A DNA stretch of 64,000 nt from Danio rerio (Eukaryota; Chordata; Actinopteri; Cypriniformes; Danionidae). The position numbers and the translations under genes are program-made. Under the pieces are notes generated by a model. It searched no databases. It was given only the letters and a program-made list of their open reading frames with translations, and had not been told where the DNA came from. The stretch is from the NCBI RefSeq assembly GCF_049306965.1, contig NC_133182.1, positions 38,962,501-39,026,500 of the forward strand. Direction: 5' to 3'. Positions 23,063 through 36,896 of the stretch are shown one piece after another; the stretch's first letter is position 1; every line of letters begins with the position of its first letter.

Positions 23063-23561
23063 GGGTTATGTGAGCAGATTTTTTTATGGATTGACAAAAA
23101 TCACTCAATTTTAACATGATGCTAAATGATTTCTGCTACTTTGTAGTCCATCAGTGGTGTCATTTTTAATAATACATTCTGTGCATGTAAACTTGCATTG
23201 TTATAAATGCACAAATCCAAACGTAAGCCAGAAGACTATATTGAACTTGACCTGTTGTTTTGCTGTCATTACTGTTGTTTGCTATGACACGTACTTCCCT
23301 AAACAGTCTTAACTGTGCAGTTTCATAGATAGTGACATTCTGTTACGAAACCAACTCAAATGACCTGTTCAGCTTTTCTCATTGTGGTCACTCTTGTGAG
23401 TCGTGTCAGCCATTGAACCTGCCAGTGTGTGTGTGCGTGTGAAAACACTGCATTTACACAGGCTTATACTGACAGACAGGAACAGCAGATCTCAGCATAG
23501 CACTGTGCGCTATTGAGACTAACAGACTTGTGTTTTAATTGTGTTGTTTTAGAGGACCGTC

Positions 23562-26500
23562 ATGTCCTCTGACCTGCTGGTGGATCTTCATGATGATCTG
23601 GGAGGAGACGACTCTCCTAGTGCTGCTCTGGACCAGCTCAAACTGGTACAGGACAAACAGTGGCCACCGGATGACCCTTCCAGCCTGAGCAAATCTGGTG
23701 AGTGCATGACGATAGGAGCTGTACGTGTACGTGTGCGTGCGTGTGCGTGCATGTGTGTGTGTGTGTGTGTTCTATGGAATGATGAGTGGTGTTTTATTGT
23801 GTAAAAATGTATCATTAAATGCATCATTTCCGCGAAAGAATCTATATGAAAAAAGGATGTAATTTCCAGGAATGCCAAGAACCGCTTTTATCTTGAATAC
23901 CAATCATATGCTCTATATTTAGAGGAGAACAAGTGAAGCTGAAACCTTCCGGTTGACATAATTGTCACAGCCTATTTAAGAACCAGCAGAAAACTCAAGA
24001 AGTCATGCAGTATTACTCATATCATTCACACACACTTACGACACAGGCGTACACCCAGAGACACACTTCATCATTCTGACAGAGGATGACTGTGTCTGGA
24101 CATTTCTGTGTGTGCGTCAACAGTCCAGTATAATTGTTTCATCAACTGCATGCCTTAAAAATCAACCTTTTCCGCTAATAGTTTTACCAGACCTTTCGCA
24201 TGGCTAAAGCAGAAACATGGAATAAACCAAATACTCAAAATCAGTGAGTAGTTTAAAACAAAAACAAAAACATTTTTCTGATTCTGAATCTTGAATGGAT
24301 TTTATGTTTGTTAAAAGGATGGTTCACCCAAGAATGAAAATTTACTCACCATCAAGTGGTTCAAAACCTGAATTTCTTTTTTCTTTTTGAACAATGTTAG
24401 AAAACTGGTAGCAATTGACATCCATAGTAGGGGGGAAAAGTACTATGGGAATCAATGGGATTTCAAACAGAAGAGAGAAGTTGAAACGGATTTGGTATGT
24501 GGAGGGTAAGAAGTGATGACAGAGTAATATTTCTGTAATAATAATAATATATTAAGTAATATAAACAAATATAAATATATTGTTATTATTATTATTTTTT
24601 ATATACTTACCGGCCACTTTATTAGGTGTCCAACTGCAGGTGTCTATTAGGCATCCAACTGCACATTAGAGCAAGTTTATATCCAGCCAATCACATGGGA
24701 GGAACTTAGTGCTTTTTGGCTTGTAGACATGGTCAAGATGATCTGCTGCAGTTCAAATTGAGCATTAGAATGGGAATGAAAGGTGATTTAAGTGACTTTG
24801 AATGTGGCATGGTTGTTAGTGCCAGACTGGCTGGTCTAAGTATTTCATAAACTGCTGATCTACTGGGATTTTCATGCACAACCATCTATAGGGTTTACAG
24901 AGAATGGTCTGAAACAGAAAATATCCAGTGAGTGGCAGTTCTGTGGGCGCAAATGCCTTGTTGATGACAGAGGTCATAGGAGAATGGCCAGACTGGTTCC
25001 AGCTAATAGAAAGGCAACAGTCAAATAACCACTCGTTACAACCAAGGTATGCAGAAGAGCAACTCTGACCACAGTGTAATTTTCTTTTGATGGTTACTTC
25101 TAGCAGGATAACGCCTTGTCATAAAGCGTGGATCATCTCAGACTGGTTTCTTGAACATGACAATGAGTTCACTGTGCTCAAATGGCCTCTACAGTCACCA
25201 GATCTCAATCCAATAGAGCTCCTTTGGGATGTGGTGGAACGGGAGATTCGCATCATGGATGTGCAGCCAACAAATCTGCAGCAACTGTGTGATGCTATCA
25301 TGTCAATATGGATCAAAATCTCTGAGGATTATTTCCAGTAACTTGTTAAATCTATACCATGAAGGATTAAAGCAGTTCTGAAAGCAAAAGGAAGTCCAAC
25401 TTGGTACTTGGAAGTAGATCACCATTTGAAGTAGATCAAAATCTTTCATCAGAGTCGTCCTAAACTATTGAAAGACACCTGTTCTTAACAATTTTGATAG
25501 ACATTTTTAATTCACTTCAAATATTGAATATGTAGTTAAGGCTATTATAAAAGGATAAACTTCATTCAAACTTCCGTATTGAAAAAGGACAAAACACAAT
25601 ATCTTCCAGTCTAGGGAGAATCAGTGAGTACAAGTATTTGTCTTCTTGATGCCGTGGCTGGAATTTGAATGGTCTCTGTAGACGGCGCCAATGCGCATAC
25701 TTTCATTTCTGAATCATAACCTGCCAAATTGCTTGAGTTATTGTTCATTAGCTGAGACAGCTGTTTTTCTCATGGATTTGCTGGGTGTTTATTTAAAGTC
25801 CTGATCATTTACCTAAACCTGTGAAGCTGCAAGGCACAGGGCATTTTATTCTACTCATTCTGCTTCTGCAAGGCTTCACAGAAGTAGAACGAGAAGGATC
25901 TGAGATGCAGATTTACCTTTTACCATGATTTAAACTTGTATCACAGTGATTGCGAAACTGTATGTACTCCTGAATCAGAAGTGTCTTTTATCACACATAA
26001 TAATCATTTAATAAACATTACATGCATAATAATTACACTATAAGCACATAATAATCATTTATCACCCTGAACCACATAACCACTCTAAAGTTGGCTATTT
26101 TTATTTATATTTATTTTTTATTGTTATTTTTAAAAATTTACTTAAAAATTCTCAATTAAACAAAGTCTAATTCATCACATAATTTTATCTCTGCTAAATA
26201 TTGTCCAATCAAAGGTAAGAGTATACACTTTATAATTTATTTATTCAGATGATGTTTTAAAAATGTCATTTCTGTGGTCCAGGTTCTCATTTTACACTGA
26301 ACTTCTGTGTTGCTATCTCTTCTGTAAAATGGTTATGATTTTTATTTATTTAAAATACATAAATTTTTTTTTCCCTGCAGCTTCAGACATTAAAAGTCTT
26401 GGTGACACATCACATCTGCCCTGGGACGACCCCTTTTATGACATCGCCAGACATCAGATTGTGGAGGTGGCAGGTGAGATGTATAAGCATAAAGCATGAC

Positions 26501-29500
26501 ATCATCAGCTGCCTGTTGTATTGGTTCTGAAACCTTTTAATCTGTCTCCTTTACAGGTGACGATAACTTTGGCCGGAAGGTGATTGTCTTTAATGCTTGC
26601 CGTATGCCACCTCAACATCAGCTGGATCATCATAAACTTCTCATGTAGGCACCATAACTCTTGCTTGATTTATGTGCTTCATTTGTAGACGTTATGAAGC
26701 TGGGCTGTCAGCTGTGCTGTCAATATTGCTGCATTTCTTTTTGTCCTAGTTGTGGGTGTTTATTGGTCTGTGTTGTCATACACAGCTGTGCACGGGACAC
26801 TTTAAAGATCAAGGTCAAACTCAGAGATCAAAAAAGTACAGGGAAAACCATGATTGTGATTGAGGGAGAGAAGTTGTCCTAAGGTTTTTATGCTTGATTT
26901 GTGTTTGTTTGCACCGTTAATTTGGTCAAACAATATATTTAGTTTGATAAATAAATAATAAGAAAATAGACTGATTTAATCCTTACACGTCAAATATTTC
27001 TTTCTATTCATTTTTAAAGTCAGTGTGAACCAGAAGTTGCTGAGGCCCTTTTTTTAGTAAATTGATATACTTTACACTCAAACAGAATATCGAGTAGGGG
27101 CAGGGCTTTCTTTTTGCACATCATTCACACTGGCGTCAGAGTCCATCAACACTTCCTATTCACTTTGAATGGGTGATGTCAAACATTGCCAAACTGAATT
27201 GTGACGTTGCTTGCTGCAGAAATTGGGAATTTCGTAACTTTTCAAGCGCCAACGGAAGGGTCAGCCAATTAGATCGCTTTATGCAAATTCCCCAGCTCAG
27301 ACAGTAGCCGATTGGACAATTTTTTTGATTGGCTGACTTTGCTATGAATATCACGTCAGCCCCAACTTCAGACACGCCCTAAGTCAAGCCCTGTGAGAAT
27401 CGTAACAGTAAGAGGGTTGTGGATAAAAATATTGTGGCTGAAGCAATTGAACTGACAAGATCAGAGAAGCACTGCAACTCCAAACATGAAAGCAAATGAT
27501 CTGACTTTGATTAAAGATAACCAAAACTAACTGTATTTTTCAGTAGGTATATTGTGAACCTAAGGAATAACAATACGTGCTAGCTAAATGACCAGTCAAT
27601 TTTGATTTTGCACACTTTAAGTATTTATAAAAATGTTTTAAATATTATGAAATATATTTTGTTTTCATTTATACAAATGTATAAAATAGTAATGTGTCTT
27701 TAAAATTGAACTAATTGTTTATTTACCATTAATTCTTTATTTTTAGGAATTTTCTATAAATTTGCACAAAACAGAAAAACAAACGGTCAACAACAACAAC
27801 AACAAACAAACATCCTCAACACTTATTTGCCCTTTGTGTGTTGATCAGAAGAGGCACAAAGCTAACAGTCTTCAAACATCAAGGTTCAAGTCCTTAAGCA
27901 TTATACAAATGCACAGCAAGTGTATGTATAGGGTGTATAAACAACACCATTATAGTAGCAAAAAAATTATTATATAACAAGGAAAGATATCATTTTTAGA
28001 TATCATACAAAGCATAAGTTATCTAATGCATTCATATTAAATGAAACAGTTTATTTGTTTAGTTCTTAATAAAAAAGCATAGTTTAAAATATAAAAAGGC
28101 TTACTAACTATAATTAGTTCATTTCACATCCTTGAGGTTTTGCTTCCGTCATTGCTGGCTTTTCAGTTTTCAACCACTCATATGCTGAGTAATAAATAAA
28201 CCAACCATGTGTTCAGTCAATGTGTCAAAACACCACGATGCTTTTTAATGAAGTGAAATAGAAACAGAATCTTGCATCTGTTCAGTTCCCTTTTATGAAC
28301 TTATTTGAGAGGATAATGACTTGTATAATGAAACCTAGAGTCTATAAGAGCTGTTTCAGATATTATAAGTGCAGATTTTCCTTCAATCTGTTTCATCGTT
28401 CAAAGTGAAGTTTTGATTTACTGTGGATTGGTTCATTTATTGATATTTGTGTGCAGGTATTTGAAGCAAACCCTTGATAAGTATGTGGAGAGTGATTACA
28501 CCCTCATCTACTTCCATCACGGTCTGACCAGTGAGAACAAGCCCTCACTCAGCTGGCTTCGGGATGCCTATCGGGAGTTCGACAGGAAGTGAGTGACGCT
28601 GCAGTTAAAGAGAGGCTCATGAATGCTTTAACAGCAGAACCCAAGAGAAAGCCTCTCTCTAATACCGTATCACTGTGTCTGTTGCAGGTATAAGAAAAAT
28701 ATCAAGGCACTGTACATCGTCCATCCCACCATGTTTATCAGAACTATCCTTATTCTTTTCAAGCCCATCATCAGGTCAGTCCCACAGTATTGCTTTATTC
28801 ACGTCTCTGTGCTGTTTCATGCAAACAGTAACATTTATGTTACTTTTATGAGTTTCTTCTTTCTTTTGAACCCCAGAGGCCATTGATGTTCACAGTAGGA
28901 AAATAAAAATATCTCGTTTTGTGTTCAACAGAATAAAGAAATGGGTTTAAAACAAGGTGAACTATCCGTTTAAAGTCCACTTGAACCGTAACTTTTGTTT
29001 CAGTATGTTAACGTATTTCCAACTTAAATAGAATATTGAGTAGGGGGCGGGGCTTTATTTTTGCACATCATTCACTTGTAGCAAACTAGTAATAAGAGGG
29101 GCGTGGTTAAGAATATAGTGGCTGAAGCCTTCAAAGTGACACTAGCAGAGAAGGACTACAAGTTTAAACATGCAAGCAAATGGTCACACTTTTTTAAACA
29201 ATTTTTATTTTAAACGATGTCAAACAAATTGACAAAGGTTCAGCATGTCTGTGGAGTCTTAAAATATCTTAAATTAAAAAACTAAATTTACTGTTGTGTG
29301 TCTTAAACAATTTTAGACGGGTCTTAATTTTCCTCTAAGTAAAGCTACCCAATCATCAACAATCCATCTTAATAAAACAGTTTTTTATCTTTAAGTTTAT
29401 ATTTAAGTTTTTTTTTTTTTTTTTTTGAAAAGAGATATCATTTACAATAGCTGTTTTTACAGCAATTTACAGCAATTTCTCCAAATTAAATTCCCCAATT

Positions 29501-32500
29501 CCTAGGAAAATAAAGCGTAAAACAATTACATAGTTCCTCATAATAGTAACAGAGCAATGTATCACTTTACGTTATCTTCCATTCATACAAATTTTTTTTA
29601 CAGAAGTAAGGGGGAGTAGACGTAATATTTATAAATAAGCATAAAACTTAAGGGAAACTTAAGGTTTTATAACAGAAATGTATTAGGTTGAATAGAGGTT
29701 ATAGTCAAACAGTTTAGACCAAAGGACAACAGATATATATTTTTTATAATTTATGTAATTGTCTCCACAATAAATTTACTTTTTTAACAGTATTAAACTT
29801 GTCATTAAGAAAAAAGAAATATTATGTTAAAAAAAGTGTATACAACTAGAGTTGAGGCACACAAAAGAAATAATCATTAGTATTTAGCCCTATTTAAAAT
29901 TTTATTCATAATGGTCTTAGAAAGGTCTTAAAGTCTTAAATTTGACTTGGAGCCTGAGGAAACCCTGAGGTTTACATTTTCAAAATCAAGCAAAAAGTGC
30001 TTCAGGGGTAGTGAATGTGTCTGTGCTCTTTGGATAAGGGATTCATGAAGATAAACAGTAAAATCATTAATCCTAGACACTCGAAAAGGAAGTGAAATGA
30101 AAAAGCTTGTTGATATGGCTATTCCTTCCATGTTATACAAAATAGCCATGTTAATAAAGGCTTTTTAATTTTTTCACTTACTTTTCGAGTGCCTTGGACT
30201 TATGATTTTGCTGTTTAAATTTTCAGTTAAGCTAAATAAAATAAAAAACTATAACCTGCCTAATATATAAACACAAAAAAACGTAATACACTTTGATAGA
30301 AAAAAAAATTATATTAAATAATACAGCAATATTTGTAGTTGTATACAAGTTCATGCATTTGTATCTTGCATTTATTAATTGCTCACATAAAGAATGAAAT
30401 CCTCCATTCTCTTTTCATATTATACTTTTGTTCTGTTGACAGCTTTAAGTTTGGCCGGAAGATAAATTACATCAACTATTTGAGTGAGCTGGAAGAGATT
30501 GTGAAGTGTGATCAGCTGGTGATCCCCAACAGAGTCCGAGAGTAAGAAATGACGCTTTAATATATGCAGTTTAACAGCATGTCTGATTGCATATCAATGT
30601 TATTTCTGTTTAGATCTGATTACGGGTGTCTTTGTTCAGGTACGATGATAAGATCCGTCTGTCTCTGAAGCCGTCTGTTGTTCCTGGACCAATCTCTCCC
30701 CCTCGTAGTCCTCCTCTTCCTTTTCAGCAGTTTGGAGTCTCTCTGACAACGTGAGTTTCCCGAACACTCTTCCTCTAAAGCCTGGTTTATACTTCTGCGT
30801 CAAGTTATCAGCGTGACCTACAGCGCATGCATTGCGTGTAGCTGTGCATTTATACTTCTCCGCACCGTTTCTGTTGCTCTGCCATAACACTTCAGAAACG
30901 CTAGCTGGCAGTAGGTGTTTATATTCCTGTGTCAAGTTTCTTCGCTGGTGTTTCCTTTTTTTCTGAACGCTTCCTTAATGTACAAGTGGCTCAAACTCGC
31001 TCATTTTGACACAGGAACCGGCGGACGTTCAACAACTTTAATCATAAGGTAAACATGAAACAACAGTCTCCATCCAGAGCTCCTTCGCGGGACTCCACAC
31101 TTGTAAACACTCGCTGCATCAGACTTGCGCGGCTCTCACCTCTGCCCATACTCATCAGCGCTACTAAGCCGACACAATCACAGAGCTTGCGCTACGCGTT
31201 GTTGCAACGTGTAGTTACGTTTTTTAAGAGGTGTGAGTCAGAGTCGCCAAAGGCCACGGTGAGAGCAATGCATCCACACATAAGTTGTGCCATAGCATAC
31301 GCATGCGCTTGACTGAGAAGTATAAATCAGCCTTATATTTCACTCACTGGATGCAACCAACAGCCAACAGTAGAATACTTGCAAACCCAGCAGATTAGCT
31401 TGGCACATGTTACATGAGTATCTTAAATGTATAATATGGTGGTGGTTGTTGTGTTTTCCCCCTAAAGGCTGTAAAATATTATTGAAGGGAGACAGCTGGA
31501 GAGCTACATATTTTTGGTCATAGAGCCACATGTGGCTCGCAAGCCTTAGGTTCCCTACCACTGCCCTAGATTAATTCATTATTTCATCTTCCAAATCTCA
31601 TGTCTTATCCTAAAACTGTACAGTAAGACTATATGATATTTTAGACCTCTTGTGGCAGATTTCGCAGGATGCCTGTGTATGTCTGGTCATATTCATAAAA
31701 TGGAGTGAAGTAGCTTTAGCTGCCTAGGCATGTATATATACTGTAGGAGCAGCGTGATGCATCAGTTGGCTGTCATAATGAGTGTGACATGTTAAGCATG
31801 GGTCACACAAAATAGCAAATGACAAAGAAAGGAGAAAGAAAAACAGTCTGTAAAAGTCCGTAATAAAACCTGCATCAATATTTGGCTTTTTTTCAGAGTT
31901 TTAAAAGATCATTCTTCTCTCTTAATCGCTTATTTAATAGTTTTGTTTAACTAATAGATAGCCAAGTAGCTTAATTGTAGAATTAGTTGTATAGCTTAAT
32001 TATATATGTGTCATTTCAATGTGAGTGGTTATGCTGTGCTGATTCTTGAAGTTCACGTAAACGATAAACCTAATGGGTCACCTAAATAACAACCCATTCA
32101 GCTTTGTAAATGGTTATACTTGATCCTGAGTTGTTTTTTTTTATCAATCAAGCTTCAGAGAAAAAAAAACAAAACGAATTTTATAATTGTTCATTTAAAA
32201 GCACCAATACTCTAGAAAATCTAAAGATTACCTGCTTTGGTCACATTTTTTTTAGATCATATTAAATGGCAATCCAAAGCACAACCAAAATATTCTTAGA
32301 GAAGACAGATTTATTTCTCAACCACAAAAAAACCTAATGTTTTATTGTATGCATTAATGTGGTAAAGCATTTTGGTTGAAAATCAGAGCCATCTCATTCG
32401 TTCTATTGCATTTCAGAGCATTTTTGGGAGCTGCTTTGCTTATGATATGGGTTTGTTTGTTTGTAATCAGATTGAAACACAGGGCAGCAGACTCAGAGGG

Positions 32501-35077
32501 AATTCCACTAGTCATGCGTGACACTATTGGATTCCTGCTGGAGAATGGTAGATTTTCAACTCTTCTATTATGTCCTGCCTTAAATGGTTGTGTTTTAAAG
32601 CCCTAGTCATAGCTATTTTTTCTACATTCAATTTTTTTACTCTGATCTTCATGTAGGTCTCCAGACAGAGGGAATATTCCGGCGTTCTGCTAATGTTTCT
32701 TTGGTGAAGGATGTTAAGGCAAAATATAACTCAGGTAAAATCATGAAATGCCCTGTGTAGTTTGCTCTATATAAATCCCCACATGATAATTCCTGTTCAT
32801 CTTCATTGCCTGTGTGTGTGTTTGTAGGAGAGGAAGTGAATTTCTCTCAGCTGGAAGACGTTCACTTGGCAGCAGTGATCTTGAAGATGTTCCTCAGAGA
32901 ACTGCCAGAGCCACTGCTCACTTATCAGCTGTACAACGACATTGTCAACTTCCACAGTGAGAACACAAACACACAATACCTCTAAACACAAACACGTCAC
33001 TAAACATTTCTTTGCATGAAAATGTTTTACCACACATGCTGTTACACAACCTTACTTTCTGTGTTCCTTGTGAAATCAGATGTTGACATTGAGTCTCAGG
33101 CAGAAAGGATTCAGAACATGCTGATGTCTCTTCCCGATGAGAACTATGCATCACTGCGCTTCCTCGTACAGTTCCTTGCTCAGGTAAAAGAAATGATAAT
33201 CGACAATAAGGGATTTTACTTTAACCACTGTGCAGTTTTGTGTCTGTTATGATGGTTTTAGTGTATTAATACAAACAGCTTTTTTAATGGAATTTTTTTT
33301 ATGTTTATATTAGTATAAGATTTCTGTTTATATATCTAATAACCTTCAGGACAAAATTATCCCCATTGAAACCCATTTAATCTCAGTGTGGTTAAAGCAA
33401 AAAGTCTTATATTCTTTATTAATAGGCTCATTTTGTGTAAAAAGTTTCACAATTTACATAAAATGTCAAATTTAATATATTGTGATATATTTTGTCCATT
33501 TCGTCCGCTTTTTTTTTTTTTTTTGGGCTACTGTGTACTGCAGACCAAAGTAAATACTATGGGGTGTCTGTGTAAATATGTGGGTATTTTAGTATGGATA
33601 GTAGGGCAACATAATATTGGGAAAATCTAAAATTGTGATTTTTATTTTTTATTTTTTATCTGTGATATGAAAACGATTTCACTAGATGTGTTAAATAACT
33701 ATTTGGAAAAAAAATTATCATTTTAAATTGATTGGGATGATTCTGTAGGGGAGTGCATTTGCATAAAATATAATAAACAATCGACAAGCATAGATGAATT
33801 CAATAAAGAAAAAAATGTGAATTAAATAAACATTGTTTTTAAAGGAGTCTATCTGTATTCAGGTTTACAGTAATTGAATAATCAAATGAAAAATAATGCT
33901 GCATAGTCTTCGTTTTATAAACAATTCAATAAAATTCATTGTTATTAATTTGGCAAAGTTACAAACGATACAATTTCGTATGCCTGAATGTATTTAAAAC
34001 CCTCAAACAGTCACAAGCCTCAAAAACACTTGATAAATAATAATCCAGACTCAACATTGCAATATCGATGCTGAAACAATTTATTGTGTACATGCTGAGA
34101 TGTTGGTATGTGTGTTGAGTAGTAGATTTGTTTTTAAAATTAAGATTCTGCGCAAAAAATATTATCAGTACATTAAAATTAATGTTGCTTCGTGTCAAAG
34201 ACTTATCCAAGACTTTAATCCAGTGGTGGGCAAACTTTTTAGACCTGAGGGCCACATCAGGTTTTGCAAACCAAGTGAAGGGCCACATGTCAAATCCTTC
34301 AAAATCAACTTTTATTTATAGTGGCAGTATGCATGAAACATGTAATATTGGACAGGAACATGTCACATTAACACACATTTTTTAAATAGTTAATATTGAG
34401 TCATATTTACAAGTCTAATTAATTTGCAGTGCTATTTATGTTTACTTATCAATCATCATAAAATAATAAAATAATTATAATCTAAATAAATCTAATAATA
34501 ATGTAATAATTTTTACAGTGGAGAATAGAAAAGAAATTGTCTGATAGAAAAAATCTCATATTAACACATTAAAAATATTTTGAATGTTTGCGTGAAAAAT
34601 GCCGACTTGGGTTGTAGTTTTTAAAAACAGCAATAATTCTTGTCATATTAGACCTACCGCTTTCTGTCCTATATTTGTAAAGAAGTATTTTGTTGTCCAT
34701 TCTTCCTTAAACACACGACATTCAGAGTCAATTTTTTTTGCCTGACTCATTTTCAGTCATTAACCATCGAGTGCATTTTAATATCCAAGAGTGTTCTAAT
34801 TCTGCTGGTTGCACTAACTGTATTGCATACAATACTGACATCAAATGGCATTCACTTGTATTGCCTCATTAATTTACTAATTCTGAAACCAAACCATTAC
34901 TCAGAAGCAGCATTTTAAAAACTCCCTCGCGGCCGAATGAAAGTGTTCAGCGGGTCGTAGTTTGCCCACCTCTGCTTTAATCAAATAAATTACTTCACAT
35001 TTAGCCTATGAACGGCAATAGATATCGATTTTTAATTCATATGTGAATTATGTAAACAAACAGTTCAAATATATGTG

Positions 35078-35165
<88 letters not shown>

Positions 35166-36896
35166 CTTTACAAATCTTTTTAAAATGAATAATTTTGATA
35201 GGACATCATCAGGAGTGACCTGATTAGGAAATCCATGTAAATGAAAGAAAGAAATTATAAAAATAATAGTTATTCGATCTGCTTAAAAGCCTAAATTAAA
35301 TTTCTTCATTTTATGAAGCCATAATGTTTCTATAGGAGTCTTTGATTAAACTGATCAATTCAAATGGATTTATTTAAATCTCTTTAGGACTTTTTTTTTT
35401 AAGTTTTAGATGAATAAACGTTCAATTATGGGACATAAATCATATTTGATTAAATTAATCTTCATTTGTGTTCTGAAGATGAACCAAAGTCTTCTGGGAT
35501 TTCAACTGCATGTGGGTGAAATTGCATCAATACGGAGTGAACTCTAAGTTAAAATTAAATTTAGCAACCAAACTTACCTTTTTCTACTTATACACTTTTT
35601 TTTCATCATACAATTTGGGTCCGAAAACCATATTCAGAAGGCAAATACGTCCTTGGCTGTGTCAAAAAACAGTAGGTAATTCAACTGGGGATTTTTTACA
35701 ATGGTTATGAGAGAAAAATGGCAACATTATGGATTTGTACAATGATGAAAATCCCTTAAAGGGCACCTTTTTTTTTTACCCCTTTTACAAGATGTAAGAT
35801 AAGCCTTTGGTGTTTCCATAATGTAAAGTTTCAGCTCAAAATACCCATCAGATTATTTATTACAGCCTTCAGAATCTGCCCATTATATAGTGTAGCTTTT
35901 TTGTAGGCTGTGGCTTTAAATGCAAATAAGCTGCTTCTCCCTGCCCACAGTTTCAATGTGTGTGTCTGCTTCATATCATGCGTTATGTCAGATAAACAGC
36001 AGTCAGTGATAGAGACAGACTCGGATGAAGCTGAAATACAGCTCATTAGTCAAAAATACCAAGTAAATTTATTTGATGTATTTTTGGTGGCGTTTATTCA
36101 AGCCTTTCTGAAATGATTAGTCTCACAAAAAAGAGATTTTACAGTACACACACACATTTATATGCGTGTTTACTGACACCATGGGGCTGTGGTGATTATA
36201 GCAGATAAAAATTAAATACATGCTGTTTTAAAAACGTTTTAAACTTATAAAACTGATAAAAATCACAGAGTTGCAACAAATATTTTAATGCCAGTTTTTT
36301 TGCAAAAAAAAAGTTTTGTGGACGTGTATACATGTTATTATAGAAACATGGCACCTTCAAATCAGTTCAGTGGTTAAGGAAAACTGCACTTCTACATCAC
36401 ATTGCTGTGGGCCTCAAAATGGGAGGGATTTGGATCCTATTTTAATGTCAGGAAATTTAAAATAGAGATTTTTTTGTGTTTATATCAGTCCAATATGACT
36501 GTGGACACATTATACCTACACACAGTTCTGTCCAAACAGCTTACAAGAGATGATTTTCATCATAGGTGCCCTTTAAATCCCCCTCAGAAATAATTAGTCT
36601 GAAAAGGACACACAAATTTTTTAAAATAGCCATTAACTATTTGGGAACACCATGAATTTATTAAAAGGCTTGCTCCATGTTTCTTTCCTACTTCAGTATT
36701 TGTTGTTTTTGTCATGGATCTTCAGGTATCTGCTGAGAGCGAAATCAATAAGATGACCAATGCCAACCTGGCCGTTGTGTTTGGGCCCAACTTGCTGTGG
36801 GCGCAGGATGCTTCCATGACCCTCAGCGCTATCGGACCAATCAACAACTTCACCCGCGTCCTGCTCGACCTTCATCAGGACGTCTTCATCCAGTGA
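23562..36896 (+). CDS. arhgap1: Rho GTPase-activating protein 1 (p50RhoGAP/Cdc42GAP)
   Basis: Stimulates GTP hydrolysis by Cdc42/Rho-family GTPases, from cytosol and endomembranes. Twelve coding exons: 23562-23697, 26381-26473, 26557-26644, 28457-28588, 28688-28774, 30443-30541, 30640-30750, 32471-32547, 32657-32734, 32828-32956, 33080-33183, 36726-36896 (TGA). Phases agree and give about 434 aa (human 439). An N-terminal acidic segment ([17 protein letters not shown]) leads to a Sec14/CRAL-TRIO domain from [18 protein letters not shown] to about codon 215 ([36 protein letters not shown]). A proline-rich SH3-ligand linker ([10 protein letters not shown]) and the RhoGAP domain follow. The GAP arginine finger is in GIFRRSA (exon 32657). 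[17 protein letters not shown] is intact. The ATG in the exon opening at 23553 aligns with the human start. Confidence 0.97.
23714..23771. repeat. (GT)n-rich microsatellite
   Basis: A GTGCGT/GTGTGT-type repeat begins about 20 bases after the donor of the first coding exon of arhgap1. Confidence 0.85.
24311..24520. mobile_element. Degraded TTAA-type MITE, AGGGATAGTTCACC family
   Basis: TTAAAAGGATGGTTCACCC and ATTTACTCACC match the left arm of the family. The right terminus is lost or heavily mutated. It lies in arhgap1 intron 2. Confidence 0.5.
24604..25418 (+). mobile_element. Tc1/mariner transposon relic with transposase fragment
   Basis: It begins with the family terminus TTACCGGCCACTTTATTAGG and continues through a decayed transposase gene. 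The open stretch 25087-25341 encodes [20 protein letters not shown], the hallmark of the C-terminal catalytic block of Tc1 transposases, including the final acidic residue of the DDE/D triad. Upstream, CHKAWI marks the second block, but the expected QQDNAP context reads differently. The frame is broken and the distal terminal repeat is missing. It is the opposite-orientation partner of the copy at 7463-8366. Confidence 0.85.
25419..26380. other. Rest of arhgap1 intron 2
   Basis: No gene or recognisable element. It is AT-rich near the acceptor at 26380. Confidence 0.5.
27017..27450. repeat. Dispersed repeat, GAGTAGGGGCAGGGC type
   Basis: It shares GAATATCGAGTAGGGGCAGG and TTTTTGCACATCATTCAC with the block at 28973-29180, each preceded by a TTTAAAGTC motif. 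Both lie in arhgap1 introns. The family is not identified. The 27451-28456 remainder of the intron is AT-rich without further features. Confidence 0.55.
28973..29180. repeat. Second copy of the GAGTAGGGGGCGGGGC repeat
   Basis: It carries GAATATTGAGTAGGGGGCGG, TTTTTGCACATCATTCAC and AACATGCAAGCAAATGG, shared with 27085-27500. It follows a possible remnant of the AGGGATAG-type MITE at about 28857-28970 (GGTGAACTATCCGTTTAAAG). The rest of this intron, to 30442, is AT-rich with no clear feature. Confidence 0.55.
30779..31333. mobile_element. Non-autonomous DNA element, GGTTTATACTTCTGCGTCAAG termini
   Basis: AGCCTGGTTTATACTTCTGC at the left and CTGAGAAGTATAAATCAGCC at the right are imperfect inverted repeats around a body of about 555 bp. 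The target duplication is unclear and superfamily assignment is open. The 31055-31312 ORF inside is incidental. The copy begins only 28 bases after an arhgap1 donor. Confidence 0.6.
31440..31562. mobile_element. One end of a hAT-like element
   Basis: CATGTGGCTCGCAAGCC followed by AGGTTCCCTACCACTG reads, on the complement, as a hAT-type terminus CAGTGGTAGGGAACC. Only this end is evident. The possible flanking octamer CCCTAGAT has a central TA like the other hAT targets here. Confidence 0.4.
31563..32470. other. Rest of arhgap1 intron 7
   Basis: AT-rich, no ORF or repeat that I can support. Confidence 0.5.
33184..34212. other. Start of the 3.5-kb arhgap1 intron before the last exon
   Basis: AT-rich. 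About 33595-34100 has sequence such as GGGCAACATAATATTGGGA and GCAATATCGATGCTGAAACA, reminiscent of the degraded element at 20191 but not delimited. Confidence 0.4.
34221..34974. mobile_element. hAT-type non-autonomous element (754 bp)
   Basis: It runs from CAGTGGTGGGCAAACTTTTT to GTAGTTTGCCCACCTCTG, an inverted pair at the termini. A perfect 8-bp duplication, CTTTAATC, flanks it at 34213-34220 and 34975-34982. No transposase frame is present. Confidence 0.9.
35082..35162. repeat. (AT)n microsatellite
   Basis: About 40 AT units in the last arhgap1 intron. Confidence 0.95.
35756..36576. mobile_element. TTAA-flanked non-autonomous element (821 bp)
   Basis: TTAAAGGGCACCTTTTTTTT at the left and ATCATAGGTGCCCTTTAA at the right are inverted termini with TTAA flanks. 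The body has no transposase. It ends 149 bases before the last arhgap1 exon. Confidence 0.8.

Noticed and set aside
25087-25341. 84-codon ORF with a transposase-like domain, as a possible host gene
   Set aside because: It lies inside a truncated Tc1 relic with a recognisable terminus and no splice sites or regulatory context.
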